Part shown: in pieces, positions 16,569-25,683 of the stretch | Layout: every line of letters starts with the position of its first letter | How positions within the stretch are numbered: position 1 is the stretch's first letter | Assembly (NCBI GenBank): GCA_019247515.1 | Contig: JAFAOS010000025.1 | Location: 1-35,106 of the forward strand | From: Chloroflexota bacterium | GTDB lineage: Bacteria > Chloroflexota > UBA6077 > CF-72 | Direction: 5' to 3' | DNA length: 35,106 nt | Position numbers and translations under genes: made by a program | The notes under the pieces: generated by a model | Database searches by the model: none | The model's input: only the letters and a program-made list of their open reading frames with translations | Told to the model about the DNA's origin: nothing

Positions 16569-17411
16569 TTACGCGCCACGTGGGGCAGCGGTAAGAAACT
16601 CGCGGACCGCGGCGTCAAAGGCGGCCGGATTATCGAGCCCAATGGAGTGCCCCGCCCCGGGAATCTCCACGAAGGTACAGTTGGGAATTGTCGCGACCAT
16701 TTCTCGCGCGACATCGGATCGCAGGACCGGGCTTTCGGCGCCGCGCACCAGCAGCGTGGGACACGTGATCCGCCGGAGGTAGGGCCAGAGGTCGAGCGCC
16801 TGCCAGCACTTTGGCGCCAGCAGGTCGTACATCGGCGTCAGCCGGCCGTTGGGCAGCCGTCGCACCGTATGCTCCGCGCGCTGGCGCTCCAGCACCGCAT
16901 CGGGCCGTGGATTGCGGGCGTGCGCGTCGGCGATGACCTCTTCGATACTGGCGTATTCCGGGAGACTGTCCGCATCCCGCATGTACGCGATCAAATCGAG
17001 CCGCATGGTCGGCTCCATATCCGAGATCACCAGCCGTTCAACGCGCTCAGGATGTATCGCGGCAGCATACATCGAGTTGTGGCCGCCCATGGATTGGCCG
17101 ACCAGGGAACAGCGACTCCAGCCCAGCGCGTCACACACGCCGACGATATCGGCAGCGTACGTCTCGGTTCGGTAGTCTTCGCAGGGCCCGCGATCACTTG
17201 CGCCATGGCCGCGCTGGTCGAGCGCCACGATGTCGAGCGCGTCGCTGAGCGCCGCCGCGTTGTGATCCCAGGCATGTGCAAACACGGCCAGCCCATGCAG
17301 CATGAGCACCGGCGGCTTGTCGCCCGTGCGCCAGTCGAGACAACGCAACCGTAGCCCGTTGACTTCAAGGAATGTGTCTTTCGGTTTTTGCACGGAAACA
17401 GGTGTGCCCAT
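16569..17411 (-). CDS. Alpha/beta-hydrolase
   Basis: 280 residues from the ATG at 17411. That ATG overlaps the permease stop (TGATG), so translation is coupled; longer frames run into the permease gene. HG oxyanion region LMLHGLA at about 36-42, DQRGHGASD at about 65-73, nucleophile elbow GQSMG with Ser107, a late acid candidate near RGAESPV, and catalytic His in GAGHSIG near the C-terminus. Fold and catalytic triad of carboxyl-ester or C-C hydrolases. Last gene of the catabolic run. Confidence 0.9.
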   Translation of the reverse strand: MGTPVSVQKPKDTFLEVNGLRLRCLDWRTGDKPPVLMLHGLAVFAHAWDHNAAALSDALDIVALDQRGHGASDRGPCEDYRTETYAADIVGVCDALGWSRCSLVGQSMGGHNSMYAAAIHPERVERLVISDMEPTMRLDLIAYMRDADSLPEYASIEEVIADAHARNPRPDAVLERQRAEHTVRRLPNGRLTPMYDLLAPKCWQALDLWPYLRRITCPTLLVRGAESPVLRSDVAREMVATIPNCTFVEIPGAGHSIGLDNPAAFDAAVREFLTAAPRGA

Positions 17412-18337
17412 CAGCGTCGATTTTGCCAGGCATCGCCCAGCAGGTTGATCGCGAACACCGTCCAGACGATTGCCAGCCCAGGAAAGACAGCGGTCCACCA
17501 GGCCTGGTGGAAGACATCGCGGGACTCGCTGAGCATCGAGCCCCAGGCGGGAGTCGGCGGCCTCACGCCAACTCCGAGAAAGCTCAGCGATGCCTCCGCC
17601 AGGATCATCGCCGAGACGTTGACCGTCGCAATCACCAGAATTGGTCCCAGGGCGTTCGGCAGCACATGCCTTCGCAAGATGCGCGGACTGTCAGCGCCCA
17701 ATACGCGGGCGGCGAGGACGAATTCCCGCTCGCGCAATGACAGCGTTTGAGCCCGCATGACTCTCGCATACTGGACCCATCCGAGCAGCCCCAGGACGAG
17801 AGCGACCGTGAGGAGGTCCGGCTGAACCACCGTGAGAATGGCGATGGCCAGCACGATCGGCGGCAGCGCCAGTTGCAGATCCACCAGACGCATCGTGACG
17901 CTGTCGACGAAGCGGCCAAAGTAACCGGCTACCAGGCCCAGCGTGACGCCGAGGGCGCCTGCCAGCAGGACGGCCAGGGCGCCGACCGCAAGTGACGTCC
18001 GCGCCCCGTAAACCAGGCGACTCAACAGATCGCGTCCCAGAAGGTCTGTGCCGAGCGGAAACGCCGGGTTAGCGCCGGGCAACCAGAACGGCGGCAGCAG
18101 CGAGCGGCTCAGGTCCTGATCGTCGTAGCCGTGGCGCGCGAGGACCGGCGCAAAGATCGCGGTACCAACGACGACAGCGGTCATTGCTGCGCCAACCAGC
18201 ACCGCAGGTGGCAGGCGGCGCCCGCGTCCGAGCCGGAGCGCGCTCCAGACACCCGTCAGCGCAAGGCGCGCTGGCACACGTTCTCCAGCTCGAGGCAGTG
18301 TGACAGCTGTGATCGGCACGCGGCCGGTGGCGTTCAC
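17411..18337 (-). CDS. ABC importer permease, DppC/OppC type
   Basis: 308 residues with a GTG start at 18337 overlapping the amidohydrolase stop (GTGA). N-terminal membrane helix, then FPLGTDLLGRDLLSRLVYGARTS, the hallmark of DppC/OppC permeases. Five further helices follow, with the EAA loop around the stretch VLGADSPRILRRHVLPNA. It forms the inner-membrane channel with the DppB-type protein at 19545-20459. No ATPase is found in the window. Confidence 0.93.
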   Translation of the reverse strand: MNATGRVPITAVTLPRAGERVPARLALTGVWSALRLGRGRRLPPAVLVGAAMTAVVVGTAIFAPVLARHGYDDQDLSRSLLPPFWLPGANPAFPLGTDLLGRDLLSRLVYGARTSLAVGALAVLLAGALGVTLGLVAGYFGRFVDSVTMRLVDLQLALPPIVLAIAILTVVQPDLLTVALVLGLLGWVQYARVMRAQTLSLREREFVLAARVLGADSPRILRRHVLPNALGPILVIATVNVSAMILAEASLSFLGVGVRPPTPAWGSMLSESRDVFHQAWWTAVFPGLAIVWTVFAINLLGDAWQNRR

Positions 18338-19548
18338 GCGTTGGCTCCGGATGTGCGTACGTGCGTGCCTGACTTCATGACCAGGCGAACGTCGGCAAGC
18401 ACAGACAGGTCCTGCAATGGGTCGCCACCAACCGCGATAATGTCGGCGAGCTTGCCGGCTTCGAGGGTGCCGAGCCGGGTTCCCACACGGTTGAGCTGCG
18501 CGGCATTGCGCGTCGCGGCTTGCAACGCCTGCATCGGACTCAGCCCATTTGCCGCCATAAAGCCAATCTCGGCCAGCAGGGCGGGCTTGCCCGCAAACGT
18601 CTCGATGCCGGCGGTGAATTCGGGACGCGGAAGATTGTCGACGCCGGTGACAAACGTCAGTCCCGCGGCAGTCGCCTGCTTGAATGCCGCGTGGTGGACG
18701 CGGCCCGCCTCGACGGCATTGTCGATCAGCCAGTCGGGAAACACCCCCGCCGTGCGCATGAACTTCTCGTTCCAGGCGGCGGTGACGGTGAGCTGCGGCG
18801 AGTACACGACCTGGTGGCGCACCATCGCGTCTATGCCCGCCTGCCCAAGCACGAAGCCGTGTTCGACCGAATCAGCTCCAGCCTCCGCGGCCATACACAC
18901 CGCTTCGTCGCCGATCGCATGCACGCACGCGTGCCGACCCCATCGATGGGCTTCCTGGATCGCTGCGCGCAGCTCGGCCGACGTACAGATCGTGTGCGTG
19001 ATGCTCTCGGCCACCGGAGCGGCAATGGCGCCCGACGCGAACAGTTTGATGTGGTCGGCTCCCTTCCACAACAGCGCCCGCGCCCGGCGACGATATTCGT
19101 CTTCACCCGCCGCGCCGCGGCTCCATGAGCTATCGCCGCTGACCAACAGGCGGGGGCCCATTAGTGTCCCGTTGTCGATTGCCTTCTTCAGGCGCAGGTC
19201 GGCGTCGAAGCGGTCACCCGCGGTTCGCAGCGAGGTGATGCCCGCGAACAGGTTGTCCTGGGCCTTCCGGACACAGCGATAGGCGTAATCCGCCTCTGTC
19301 TCGCTTGCCGCGCGCGAGTCCCACGGGGGCACCAGACTGCCGAGGTGGACATGGCAGTCCCAAAGTCCCGGCAACAGCGTCGCACCCTCGAGATTGATGG
19401 TTGTGCAGGCGCCCCGCGGACGCGAGCGCACCTCGTCGGCCGGTCCAACATCGGTGATGTACTCTCCGTCGACCGCGATGCCGGCGCCGGCTAGCCGCGG
19501 GTTACCCGTGCAGTCGATCAGTCCGCCTGCAAGCAGCAGCGTCGTCAC
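18334..19548 (-). CDS. Metal-dependent amidohydrolase (imidazolonepropionase-like)
   Basis: 404 residues with a GTG start at 19548 overlapping the DppB stop. Metal ligands of the subtype-I amidohydrolase fold are visible: HVH at 66-68 (DCHVHL), Lys168 in HIKLF, His210 in CVHAIGD, His230 in VEHG, and Asp304 in TGVDN. The family hydrolyses amide or cyclic C-N bonds of dipeptides, hydantoin-like rings and similar compounds. It lies between the two permease genes with four-base overlaps on both sides, so substrate import and cleavage are likely made in fixed ratio. Confidence 0.9.
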   Translation of the reverse strand: MTTLLLAGGLIDCTGNPRLAGAGIAVDGEYITDVGPADEVRSRPRGACTTINLEGATLLPGLWDCHVHLGSLVPPWDSRAASETEADYAYRCVRKAQDNLFAGITSLRTAGDRFDADLRLKKAIDNGTLMGPRLLVSGDSSWSRGAAGEDEYRRRARALLWKGADHIKLFASGAIAAPVAESITHTICTSAELRAAIQEAHRWGRHACVHAIGDEAVCMAAEAGADSVEHGFVLGQAGIDAMVRHQVVYSPQLTVTAAWNEKFMRTAGVFPDWLIDNAVEAGRVHHAAFKQATAAGLTFVTGVDNLPRPEFTAGIETFAGKPALLAEIGFMAANGLSPMQALQAATRNAAQLNRVGTRLGTLEAGKLADIIAVGGDPLQDLSVLADVRLVMKSGTHVRTSGANA

Positions 19549-20459
19549 AGGCGTATCCGCGGATCGAGGTAGCGATACGACAGATCCACCCCGAGGTTGA
19601 TGAGCAAGAACGCCGCACCGGTGATCAGCACCATGGCTCGGACGAGGGGCACGTCGCGCGCGAACACGCCTTGCATCAGCAGCCAGCCAGCCCCCGGCCA
19701 GGCGAAGACAGTTTCGACGATGACCGAGCCGGCCAGCAGCGCGCCGAACTGCAGCGCGACCACGGTAATCGTCGGGATCATGGCATTGCGCAGGACATGT
19801 CCGTATTCGATGTGGACCGCGGCCAGGCCCTTGGCGCGCGCCGTCGTGACGTAGGGCTGGCGGATCTCGCCAAGCACGCTGCTGCGCGTGAGCCGTGTGA
19901 TCAGCCCGATGCTCGGCAGGGCGAGCGTGAGTGCCGGCAGAATCAGATGCTGGACGTCGCCCGAGCCGCCAACCGGCAGGAGGCGCAGGTAATCCCCGAC
20001 AAACAGGATGAGGATCAAGCCGAGCCAGAAGCTGGGCACGGAGATAAACGCCAGCGCGAATACCGACCCGAGCACGTCACCCACGCCATTTGGCCGCACG
20101 CCCGTGAGAATTCCGAGCGGAATCCCGATCAGGACGGCAATCGCGCACGCGGTGATTGCCAGGACGAGCGTGAGCGGTAGCTTCGAGATGACGAGCGGCA
20201 GGACAGGCTGGTCGAATTTGATCGAGCGTCCCAGGTCACCGTGTCCGACGTTGCCAAGAAACGTGAAGTACTGCACGCCGAGTGGCTGATCGAGTCCAAA
20301 TTCATGTTCGAGCGCGAGGCGGTCCTGTTCGGTGGCGTGGACCGGGAGCATCACGCTGACGGGGTCCCCGGACAACAACACCAGGGCGAAGGCGACCACG
20401 CTGAGCAGCACGAGCACGATCGCTGACTGGGCGAGACGATTCAAAATGTAGACGAGCAC
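19545..20459 (-). CDS. ABC importer permease, DppB/OppB type
   Basis: 304 residues, GTG start at 20459 (MLVYILNRLAQS). Six membrane helices. Family motifs: LSGDPVSVMLP near the front, GLDQPLGVQYFTFLGN, and TRLTRSSVLGEIRQPYVTTARAKGL, the EAA coupling loop. Pairs with the DppC-type permease and the binding protein at 21404. Confidence 0.93.
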   Translation of the reverse strand: MLVYILNRLAQSAIVLVLLSVVAFALVLLSGDPVSVMLPVHATEQDRLALEHEFGLDQPLGVQYFTFLGNVGHGDLGRSIKFDQPVLPLVISKLPLTLVLAITACAIAVLIGIPLGILTGVRPNGVGDVLGSVFALAFISVPSFWLGLILILFVGDYLRLLPVGGSGDVQHLILPALTLALPSIGLITRLTRSSVLGEIRQPYVTTARAKGLAAVHIEYGHVLRNAMIPTITVVALQFGALLAGSVIVETVFAWPGAGWLLMQGVFARDVPLVRAMVLITGAAFLLINLGVDLSYRYLDPRIRL

Positions 20460-20524
20460 CCGGCCTGGTCCAAAGCGATTCTAAGAGTGCCCAGCGGCGA
20501 TACCACGCCGCGAGGTTGTGCGCG

Positions 20525-21388
20525 TCACAGGTGTCGATCGAGCCAGTCGAGGATCAACGCGGCGATCTCCAGATTGCCGCGCTCCAGCATCATCAGGTGA
20601 CCATGGCCGGCGAGGCCGCGCTCGGTCAGGACCAGGTGCTCGCCGCCCACGAACTCCGCCGTTCTGGAATCAACGCCGTCCGGGTGGTTCGGATCGAGGT
20701 CGGCGGAGACAATCAATTTGGGCACTGAGCGCACAACATCGGCGCGCTCAATGACCAGCTGCAGGCCTCGCACGTTGAGTCGCTCGTTGTACACACGTGC
20801 GCTTTCGGGAACCAGCGACTGGTAGTAGACCTCGAAGGCGTCAGTCGGAAAGCACGGCGAGGCGGTGAAGTGGCGGACCTCGTCGCGTCTGAAGCGAATG
20901 GGCTCGTTCTCCGGATAGGCCGGCCACGACCACCACGGCTGAATGTTGCCAGGTGGGCTCGGCGCAAGAGCAACCAGCGCAACGATCAGACTCGGGACCT
21001 GCTCGGCGAGTTTCCAACCCATCGCCCCCGACATGCTGTGCGTCACCAGCACTGCCGGTCCGATGTTCTTCAGTAGTGCGCGAGCGGCGTCTACCACGCG
21101 CGAGCCGGACATGCTCGCGAGGTCCGGCACCGTCCCGGAGCGGCCGTGCCCGGGCCAGTCGGCTACGATCGCCGTCCAACCGCGTTGCGCCACGTAGTCC
21201 GCCCAACCCTGGCGCCCATCCGGCGTCGTCCCGTAGCACGCGCCGGTGTGCCCGCCACCATGCAAAAACACGATTGGTGGCCGAGCTGGAGCGGTGGTCG
21301 TGGCGGCAACCACCTCCGCGCACATGACGTATGGCTCGGCGCCCGCGCGCAGGTCCGCTGGCGTCCGGTCTGACCCTCCGCCGAACAC
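20525..21388 (-). CDS. Alpha/beta-hydrolase
   Basis: 287 residues from a GTG at 21388; an ATG at 21325 (MCAEVVAATTT) is a possible shorter start. FLHGGGHTG oxyanion loop, ADWPGHGRSG, nucleophile elbow THSMSG with Ser118, and a C-terminal AGHGH carrying the catalytic His. Sixteen bases behind the solute-binding gene, so co-transcribed. Substrate unknown. Confidence 0.88.
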   Translation of the reverse strand: MFGGGSDRTPADLRAGAEPYVMCAEVVAATTTAPARPPIVFLHGGGHTGACYGTTPDGRQGWADYVAQRGWTAIVADWPGHGRSGTVPDLASMSGSRVVDAARALLKNIGPAVLVTHSMSGAMGWKLAEQVPSLIVALVALAPSPPGNIQPWWSWPAYPENEPIRFRRDEVRHFTASPCFPTDAFEVYYQSLVPESARVYNERLNVRGLQLVIERADVVRSVPKLIVSADLDPNHPDGVDSRTAEFVGGEHLVLTERGLAGHGHLMMLERGNLEIAALILDWLDRHL

Positions 21389-21403
21389 CGACTCGATCGG
21401 CGC

Positions 21404-23038
21404 TCAGCCCGTCACGGACATCGGCTGGACCGCGACTTCGTTGTCGGGGCGCGGCACGAAACCCTGTACCCGATCGCGCACCCCGGTGATGTTGGTCTGG
21501 TAGTACAGGTAAACCCACGGCGCGTCCTGCTGGATGAGGCGAATGAAATCCCCGTAGATCTTGTTGCGAGCCGTGGAATCCACCGTGGTGCGGGCCTGGT
21601 CGAGCAGTGCGTCTGCCTGCTCGTTCGTGTAGCCCTGCCAGGTCAATCCCTTGATCTTCGAGCTGAAGCTCGCGGGAAACAGATTGTCGGTAGTCGAGCC
21701 GCCTTGCTGGATGAGGAGCATATCGCTGGTTTTGTCCTGCAAGAGCTTCACGAACGCGCCCCACTCCCACGGATTGACCTTGACCTGGACCCCGACCTTG
21801 CCGAGCATGCCGCCCACTGCCTGGGCGACGGCTTTGTCCTGGAGGTAACGTCCGTCCGGCGTATCGAGCGTGATGCTGAAGCCGTTGGCGTACCCCGCAT
21901 CCGACAGGAGCTGCTTGGCCTTGTCCGGATCGTAGTTGTACATGACGCCCAGATTGGGGTCGTAGCCCTCGTGCGCCGGGCCCGCGGGGGCGGGCAGGAC
22001 CGTTCCATTGCCGCCGAGCAAGCTCGTGATGATGGCCTGCTTGTCGACGGCGTAGTTCATGGCCTGACGTACGCGCTGGTCATCAAAGGGAGGCTTCGAG
22101 GCGTTCATGATGAGCACCATGAAGCTCTGGCTCGGAAACTTGACCACGGAGATGCCCGGCTGTCCGTCCAGTTGCGAGATCTGGCCGGGCGACACGCTGG
22201 TAATCAGGTCCGCCTGCCCCGTGCGCAGCTCGACGACCCGCGTCGCGTCTTCCGTGACTGGCTGCCACACGATGGTCTTGATCCTGGGGTCTCCGCCGAA
22301 ATGGCTACCGGCCGCTTCGACGACCATCTTCTCGCCCGGCGACCAGGACACGAATTTGAAGGGACCGGTACCGATCGGGTTCTTGAAGAAATCGTCGCCC
22401 TGCGCCTGCATCGCCTGAGCCGGCCCCATGAAAACGCCATACGCGAGGTTCTCGAGCAGTGCCGGAAACGGGTCTTTGGTCATCACCCGGACCGTATAAT
22501 CGTCGAGAGCGTCGACCTTGGCGACGGGGCTGAGCATGCTCGCGTAGATGTTTTTCTCGTCGGGTGCGACGAACCGCTGAAACGACCACAGCACGCTCGC
22601 GGCGTTGAATGGCTCGCCGTTGTGGAAGTTGACACCCTGGCGAAGATGAAACACCCAGGTGTTGTCGTCTGGATTGTCCCAGGATGTCGCCAGCCAGGGC
22701 GCGATCTTGAAACTGGCGTCGCGTACCAGCAGCTGGTCGTAGATCGAGGTGTGCATCCCGCGGATGGCCTGGATCTGGAACGGATCCGTCGTCGTGATGT
22801 CCGCGCCCTGCACGACCGTGAGGGTGCCCGTTGGCCCGCTGACAACCGCCGGAGCGCTGGTCGGGGCAGCGGCAGGCGCCGAGGTCGCGGGCGCGGTCGC
22901 GTTGGCCGGTGTCGGCGCGGCGGCAGCCGGCGCAGACGTGGCGGGCGCTGGCGACGGTGCGGCGCAGGCCGCGGACAGAGTCACGGCCGCGCCGGCGGCC
23001 AACCACGCCGTGCGCGTGATGAATGCGCGGCGATTCAC
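21404..23038 (-). CDS. Peptide/nickel-type ABC solute-binding lipoprotein (SBP family 5, DppA/OppA-like)
   Basis: 544 residues from a GTG at 23038 with GAGGGAG five bases upstream; the frame stays open upstream but the extra residues are non-coding. Tat-type start MNRRAFITRTAW, lipobox Cys at 25 (LSAAC), an Ala/Pro/Thr linker, then the SBP_bac_5 core with WVFHLRQGVNFHNGEPF, IGTGPFKFVSW and AMNYAVDKQAI. It captures di/oligopeptide-like or other amide-containing solutes for the permeases that follow. Confidence 0.94.
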   Translation of the reverse strand: MNRRAFITRTAWLAAGAAVTLSAACAAPSPAPATSAPAAAAPTPANATAPATSAPAAAPTSAPAVVSGPTGTLTVVQGADITTTDPFQIQAIRGMHTSIYDQLLVRDASFKIAPWLATSWDNPDDNTWVFHLRQGVNFHNGEPFNAASVLWSFQRFVAPDEKNIYASMLSPVAKVDALDDYTVRVMTKDPFPALLENLAYGVFMGPAQAMQAQGDDFFKNPIGTGPFKFVSWSPGEKMVVEAAGSHFGGDPRIKTIVWQPVTEDATRVVELRTGQADLITSVSPGQISQLDGQPGISVVKFPSQSFMVLIMNASKPPFDDQRVRQAMNYAVDKQAIITSLLGGNGTVLPAPAGPAHEGYDPNLGVMYNYDPDKAKQLLSDAGYANGFSITLDTPDGRYLQDKAVAQAVGGMLGKVGVQVKVNPWEWGAFVKLLQDKTSDMLLIQQGGSTTDNLFPASFSSKIKGLTWQGYTNEQADALLDQARTTVDSTARNKIYGDFIRLIQQDAPWVYLYYQTNITGVRDRVQGFVPRPDNEVAVQPMSVTG

Positions 23039-23076
23039 TGTAGCTCCCTCTTCGCGGTCCAGTCTTGCTCGAGCAT
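23035..23076 (-). CDS. Possible 13-residue leader ORF overlapping the solute-binding gene start
   Basis: CAGGAG lies five bases before an ATG at 23076. The ORF runs 13 codons and its TGA overlaps the downstream GTG (GTGA). The overlap matches the coupling seen between other genes in this run. No homolog can be judged at this length. Confidence 0.35.
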   Translation of the reverse strand: MLEQDWTAKRELQ

Positions 23077-23151
23077 GTCGTCTCCTGCAGTCGTCCAGGC
23101 GCGGTCGCCACGAGGCCGCGGCGTATGGTAGGCACGCAACAGGACGCCTGG

Positions 23152-24156
23152 CTAGTCCGAGAGGGGAGCGAAGCGGGGTAGAACGTGGCGACCGAGCACG
23201 TCGAGGGCTTGCAGCGGATCCGGCCCGAGAGGCGGACCAAAGCTGAGATGTCGGGCGCCTGAGGCGACCAGTCCTTCGAGCCTCGGGATGAGATCGTCGG
23301 CCGAGCCCACAACCCCGATGCGCAACATCTTCGGTGTGACCATCGCCATCGCGCGTTCCGGATCGCGATCCACCATCATTGCGCGCTGGATGGGATCGAA
23401 CTCGGCACGCGCCACCCCCAGACGATCGAGGATGCGCGCGCTGAGGGCGTGGCCGTAATAGGCGATCTTCTCGCGCAAGGCGCGCTCCGCGGAACGCCGA
23501 TCGGAAGCCACCGAGCACCAGATACACGCTGCCACGTCGACTTCGGAGAGGTCACGTGCGGCGGCCACCGCCCCCTGGCGAATGTGCCCGAGCGCCTCGG
23601 CGAAATCTTCCGGCGGGAACAGGAGTGGCAATCCACCATCCGCGTGGGAGCCGATGAGGCCAAGCATCCGCGGGCTCATCGCGCCAACGTAAATGGGTAT
23701 GCGTCGAGCGGCAAAACGAAGATAGGCCTCGTTGCTCCATTCGCCCAGGAACCTGCCCGTGGGATGCTCGGCGGTGCCATCGAACAGTCGCCGCAGCGCG
23801 CCGATGGTCTCGGAGACCACCGTGACCGGGTGCTCGGCTCGAATGCCGACCCAGCCCAGGAAATCGTCAGCGCCACTGGAGATACCGAGCAGTGCGCGCC
23901 CGCCACTGAGCTCGTCGAGGGTGGCGGCGGCCATCGCAATCTCGGCTGGATGCTGCGTGTACGGGTTGACGATGCACGTGCCCAGTTGAATGCGACTGGT
24001 GGCTTGCGCGGCAGCCGCGAGGATGATCCAGACGCTGCGCAGGAACAGGTCGTCGCTGACCCAGAACGCGTTGAAGCCAGCCTGCTCGGCGCGTCGCGCG
24101 AGCTCCGGGTATATGCCAACCGGCAGGTCGTTGTTGAAACGAACGCTGAAGCGCAC
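23152..24156 (-). CDS. LLM-class flavin-dependent oxidoreductase (F420/FMN type)
   Basis: 334 residues. The GTG start at 24156 directly abuts the RidA stop. Bacterial-luciferase-like TIM barrel: RRAEQAGFNAFWVSDD near the front, QLGTCIVNPYTQHPAEIAM, ELSGGRALLGISSG and PIYVGAMSPRMLGLIG. Resembles methylene-tetrahydromethanopterin-reductase-like members, which often use F420; which flavin is used cannot be read from sequence. The C-terminal half ends LSFGPPLGPDPLQALD. Confidence 0.92.
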   Translation of the reverse strand: MRFSVRFNNDLPVGIYPELARRAEQAGFNAFWVSDDLFLRSVWIILAAAAQATSRIQLGTCIVNPYTQHPAEIAMAAATLDELSGGRALLGISSGADDFLGWVGIRAEHPVTVVSETIGALRRLFDGTAEHPTGRFLGEWSNEAYLRFAARRIPIYVGAMSPRMLGLIGSHADGGLPLLFPPEDFAEALGHIRQGAVAAARDLSEVDVAACIWCSVASDRRSAERALREKIAYYGHALSARILDRLGVARAEFDPIQRAMMVDRDPERAMAMVTPKMLRIGVVGSADDLIPRLEGLVASGARHLSFGPPLGPDPLQALDVLGRHVLPRFAPLSD

Positions 24157-24540
24157 CTAGCCGACGAGACCGTCGGCCTCGATCTCGACGAGCCGGCCAT
24201 CAACCAGTCCAGCCACCTGCACCAGGGTGTTCGCCGGTCGGATCTGTCCGAACACTTCGCCGTGTGCGCGCGCTACTTCTTGCCAGTCTTCCATTCTGGT
24301 GATGTAGACGCGGGTCCGAACCACATCGGCCAGGGAAGCGCCTGCCTCGCGCAACGCGCGTTCAATCTTGTCGAGGATGTACCGCGTCTGCTCGTAGGGA
24401 CTGTCCCCGCCGTGGAGGTCGCCGCGCTCGTCACTGGCGGTGGTGCCCGCCACCCAGATGTTGTTGCCGACGCGAACGGCGCGCGAGTAGCCAGCCAACG
24501 CCTCCCAGGGCGTGTTGCTCGAGACGAGCCGCCGCTCCAT
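24157..24540 (-). CDS. RidA/YjgF/RutC-family enamine/imine deaminase-like protein
   Basis: 127 residues from the ATG at 24540 (MERRLVSSNTPWE). Family signature VWVAGTT-like strand IWVAGTTASD, then VRTRVYITRMEDW with the conserved Arg, and a C-terminal PANTLVQVAGLVDGRLVEIE carrying the conserved Glu. Members hydrolyse reactive enamines/imines or aminoacrylate-type intermediates. Its position between two LLM enzymes and near hydrolases recalls RutC in pyrimidine ring degradation. Confidence 0.93.
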   Translation of the reverse strand: MERRLVSSNTPWEALAGYSRAVRVGNNIWVAGTTASDERGDLHGGDSPYEQTRYILDKIERALREAGASLADVVRTRVYITRMEDWQEVARAHGEVFGQIRPANTLVQVAGLVDGRLVEIEADGLVG

Positions 24541-24610
24541 ACCAGCACCATACACCGGCACAGCCGGTGCTGGCGCCAGGCTTCAGCCGAGTCCTGGCTA
24601 CCGAGAGCCG

Positions 24611-24886
24611 TTAGCCCTGATCGACCACGTCAAAAGGCGACGAGCGGACCTCCCAGTAGCGTCCGTTGCCCCAGACCGCCACCCCACCGCCAAGCTCGTC
24701 TGGATACCAGCCATCGTGCAGCGCGCTGACCACGCAGCCATCCTCGCGCAAACGCTGCACCAGTCCTTCATCGCCCACGCAGAACAGGTCACGCTGTTCG
24801 CGCGTCGGGTCCTTCCGAGCGTGCACGACTCGCGCCTCGCCGTGCACGGCCCCGACGTCGTCGCGCGTCCGCACCACAAAGATCAC
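24611..24886 (-). CDS. Unknown 91-residue protein overlapping the alpha/beta-hydrolase stop
   Basis: GTG start at 24886 within GTGA of the hydrolase stop, so coupled. Small soluble alpha/beta protein with a Val-rich start (MIFVVRTRDDVGAVH), a middle LCFVGDEG-like segment (DLFCVGDEGLVQRLRED) and an aromatic end YWEVRSSPFDVVDQG. Family not recognised. Co-transcription with LLM and RidA genes suggests a role in the same pathway. Confidence 0.7.
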   Translation of the reverse strand: MIFVVRTRDDVGAVHGEARVVHARKDPTREQRDLFCVGDEGLVQRLREDGCVVSALHDGWYPDELGGGVAVWGNGRYWEVRSSPFDVVDQG

Positions 24887-25683
24887 GAACCAGGCTCCTG
24901 GAGAAACGCGGCTATTTTCGAGGCGACGACCTCCGGTTGCTCCAGCTCTGGATGGTGGCCCGCTCGAGCGATGACCTCGAACCGTGCCCCTGGAATCAGC
25001 TCGCTGTAGGCGCGGCCATACTCGGGCGAGACGATGCGGTCTTTGGCGCCCCACAACACCAGGGTGGGGACCCGGATGCGATGCAACCACGATCGCAGGT
25101 GCGGATTGTAAAGATGTGGACGCCAACCGTAGAGGCACAGGGCGTCCCACCCACGCGCAAGGCGCACCAGCTCTTCGTCGGTCATCTCCTGGACGTGCAT
25201 CTGCCAGCCGAGGCCGAACGGACCGCGCGGCCGCCGCGCCGGGTCGTCCCAGGCGCGGGCTTCCAGCTCCGCTGGCGGAGTATTGAACAGATGCGTGATG
25301 TCACGTTCGTCGCGCGCTCCGAGCTTGATGCCCACCGCGTCCACCAGAATGAGCCGGCGGATCTTGTGCGAGCATACACACGCCAGCTCGGCCGCCAGCC
25401 AGCCGCCAAACGACAGACCCAGCACGGCGAGCTGGTCGTATGGCAGCCGATCGAGTACGTCGAGGTACAGGTGCACCAGGTCATACATCGAGTCGAATTG
25501 TTCCGAGCGTGGCGATCGTCCGAACCCGGGGTGCGAAGGTCCAACGATCTCAGCCTGCGCGCTCAACGCGGTGATGAACGGCAGGTCCTCCGTGACCGGT
25601 GTCGGCCCATGTAGCAGCAGCACCGGTACCCCGTGGCCGACGTGCACCACCTCCAGGTCGGCCAGGGCATCAGCGACCGGCAC
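24883..25683 (-). CDS. Alpha/beta-hydrolase
   Basis: 266 residues from the GTG at 25683, supported by GGAG seven bases upstream; it overlaps the end of the LLM gene by 14 bases. LLLHGPTP oxyanion loop, PSHPGFGRS, nucleophile elbow GLSFG with Ser91, acid in LWGAKDRIV, and His in AGHHPELEQP. Resembles RutD/MhpC-type hydrolases in general layout. Confidence 0.9.
   Translation of the reverse strand: MPVADALADLEVVHVGHGVPVLLLHGPTPVTEDLPFITALSAQAEIVGPSHPGFGRSPRSEQFDSMYDLVHLYLDVLDRLPYDQLAVLGLSFGGWLAAELACVCSHKIRRLILVDAVGIKLGARDERDITHLFNTPPAELEARAWDDPARRPRGPFGLGWQMHVQEMTDEELVRLARGWDALCLYGWRPHLYNPHLRSWLHRIRVPTLVLWGAKDRIVSPEYGRAYSELIPGARFEVIARAGHHPELEQPEVVASKIAAFLQEPGS

Noticed and set aside
21704..23131. 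475-codon plus-strand ORF opposite the DppA-like gene
   Set aside because: Antisense shadow; the minus strand has a signal peptide and SBP family 5 motifs.
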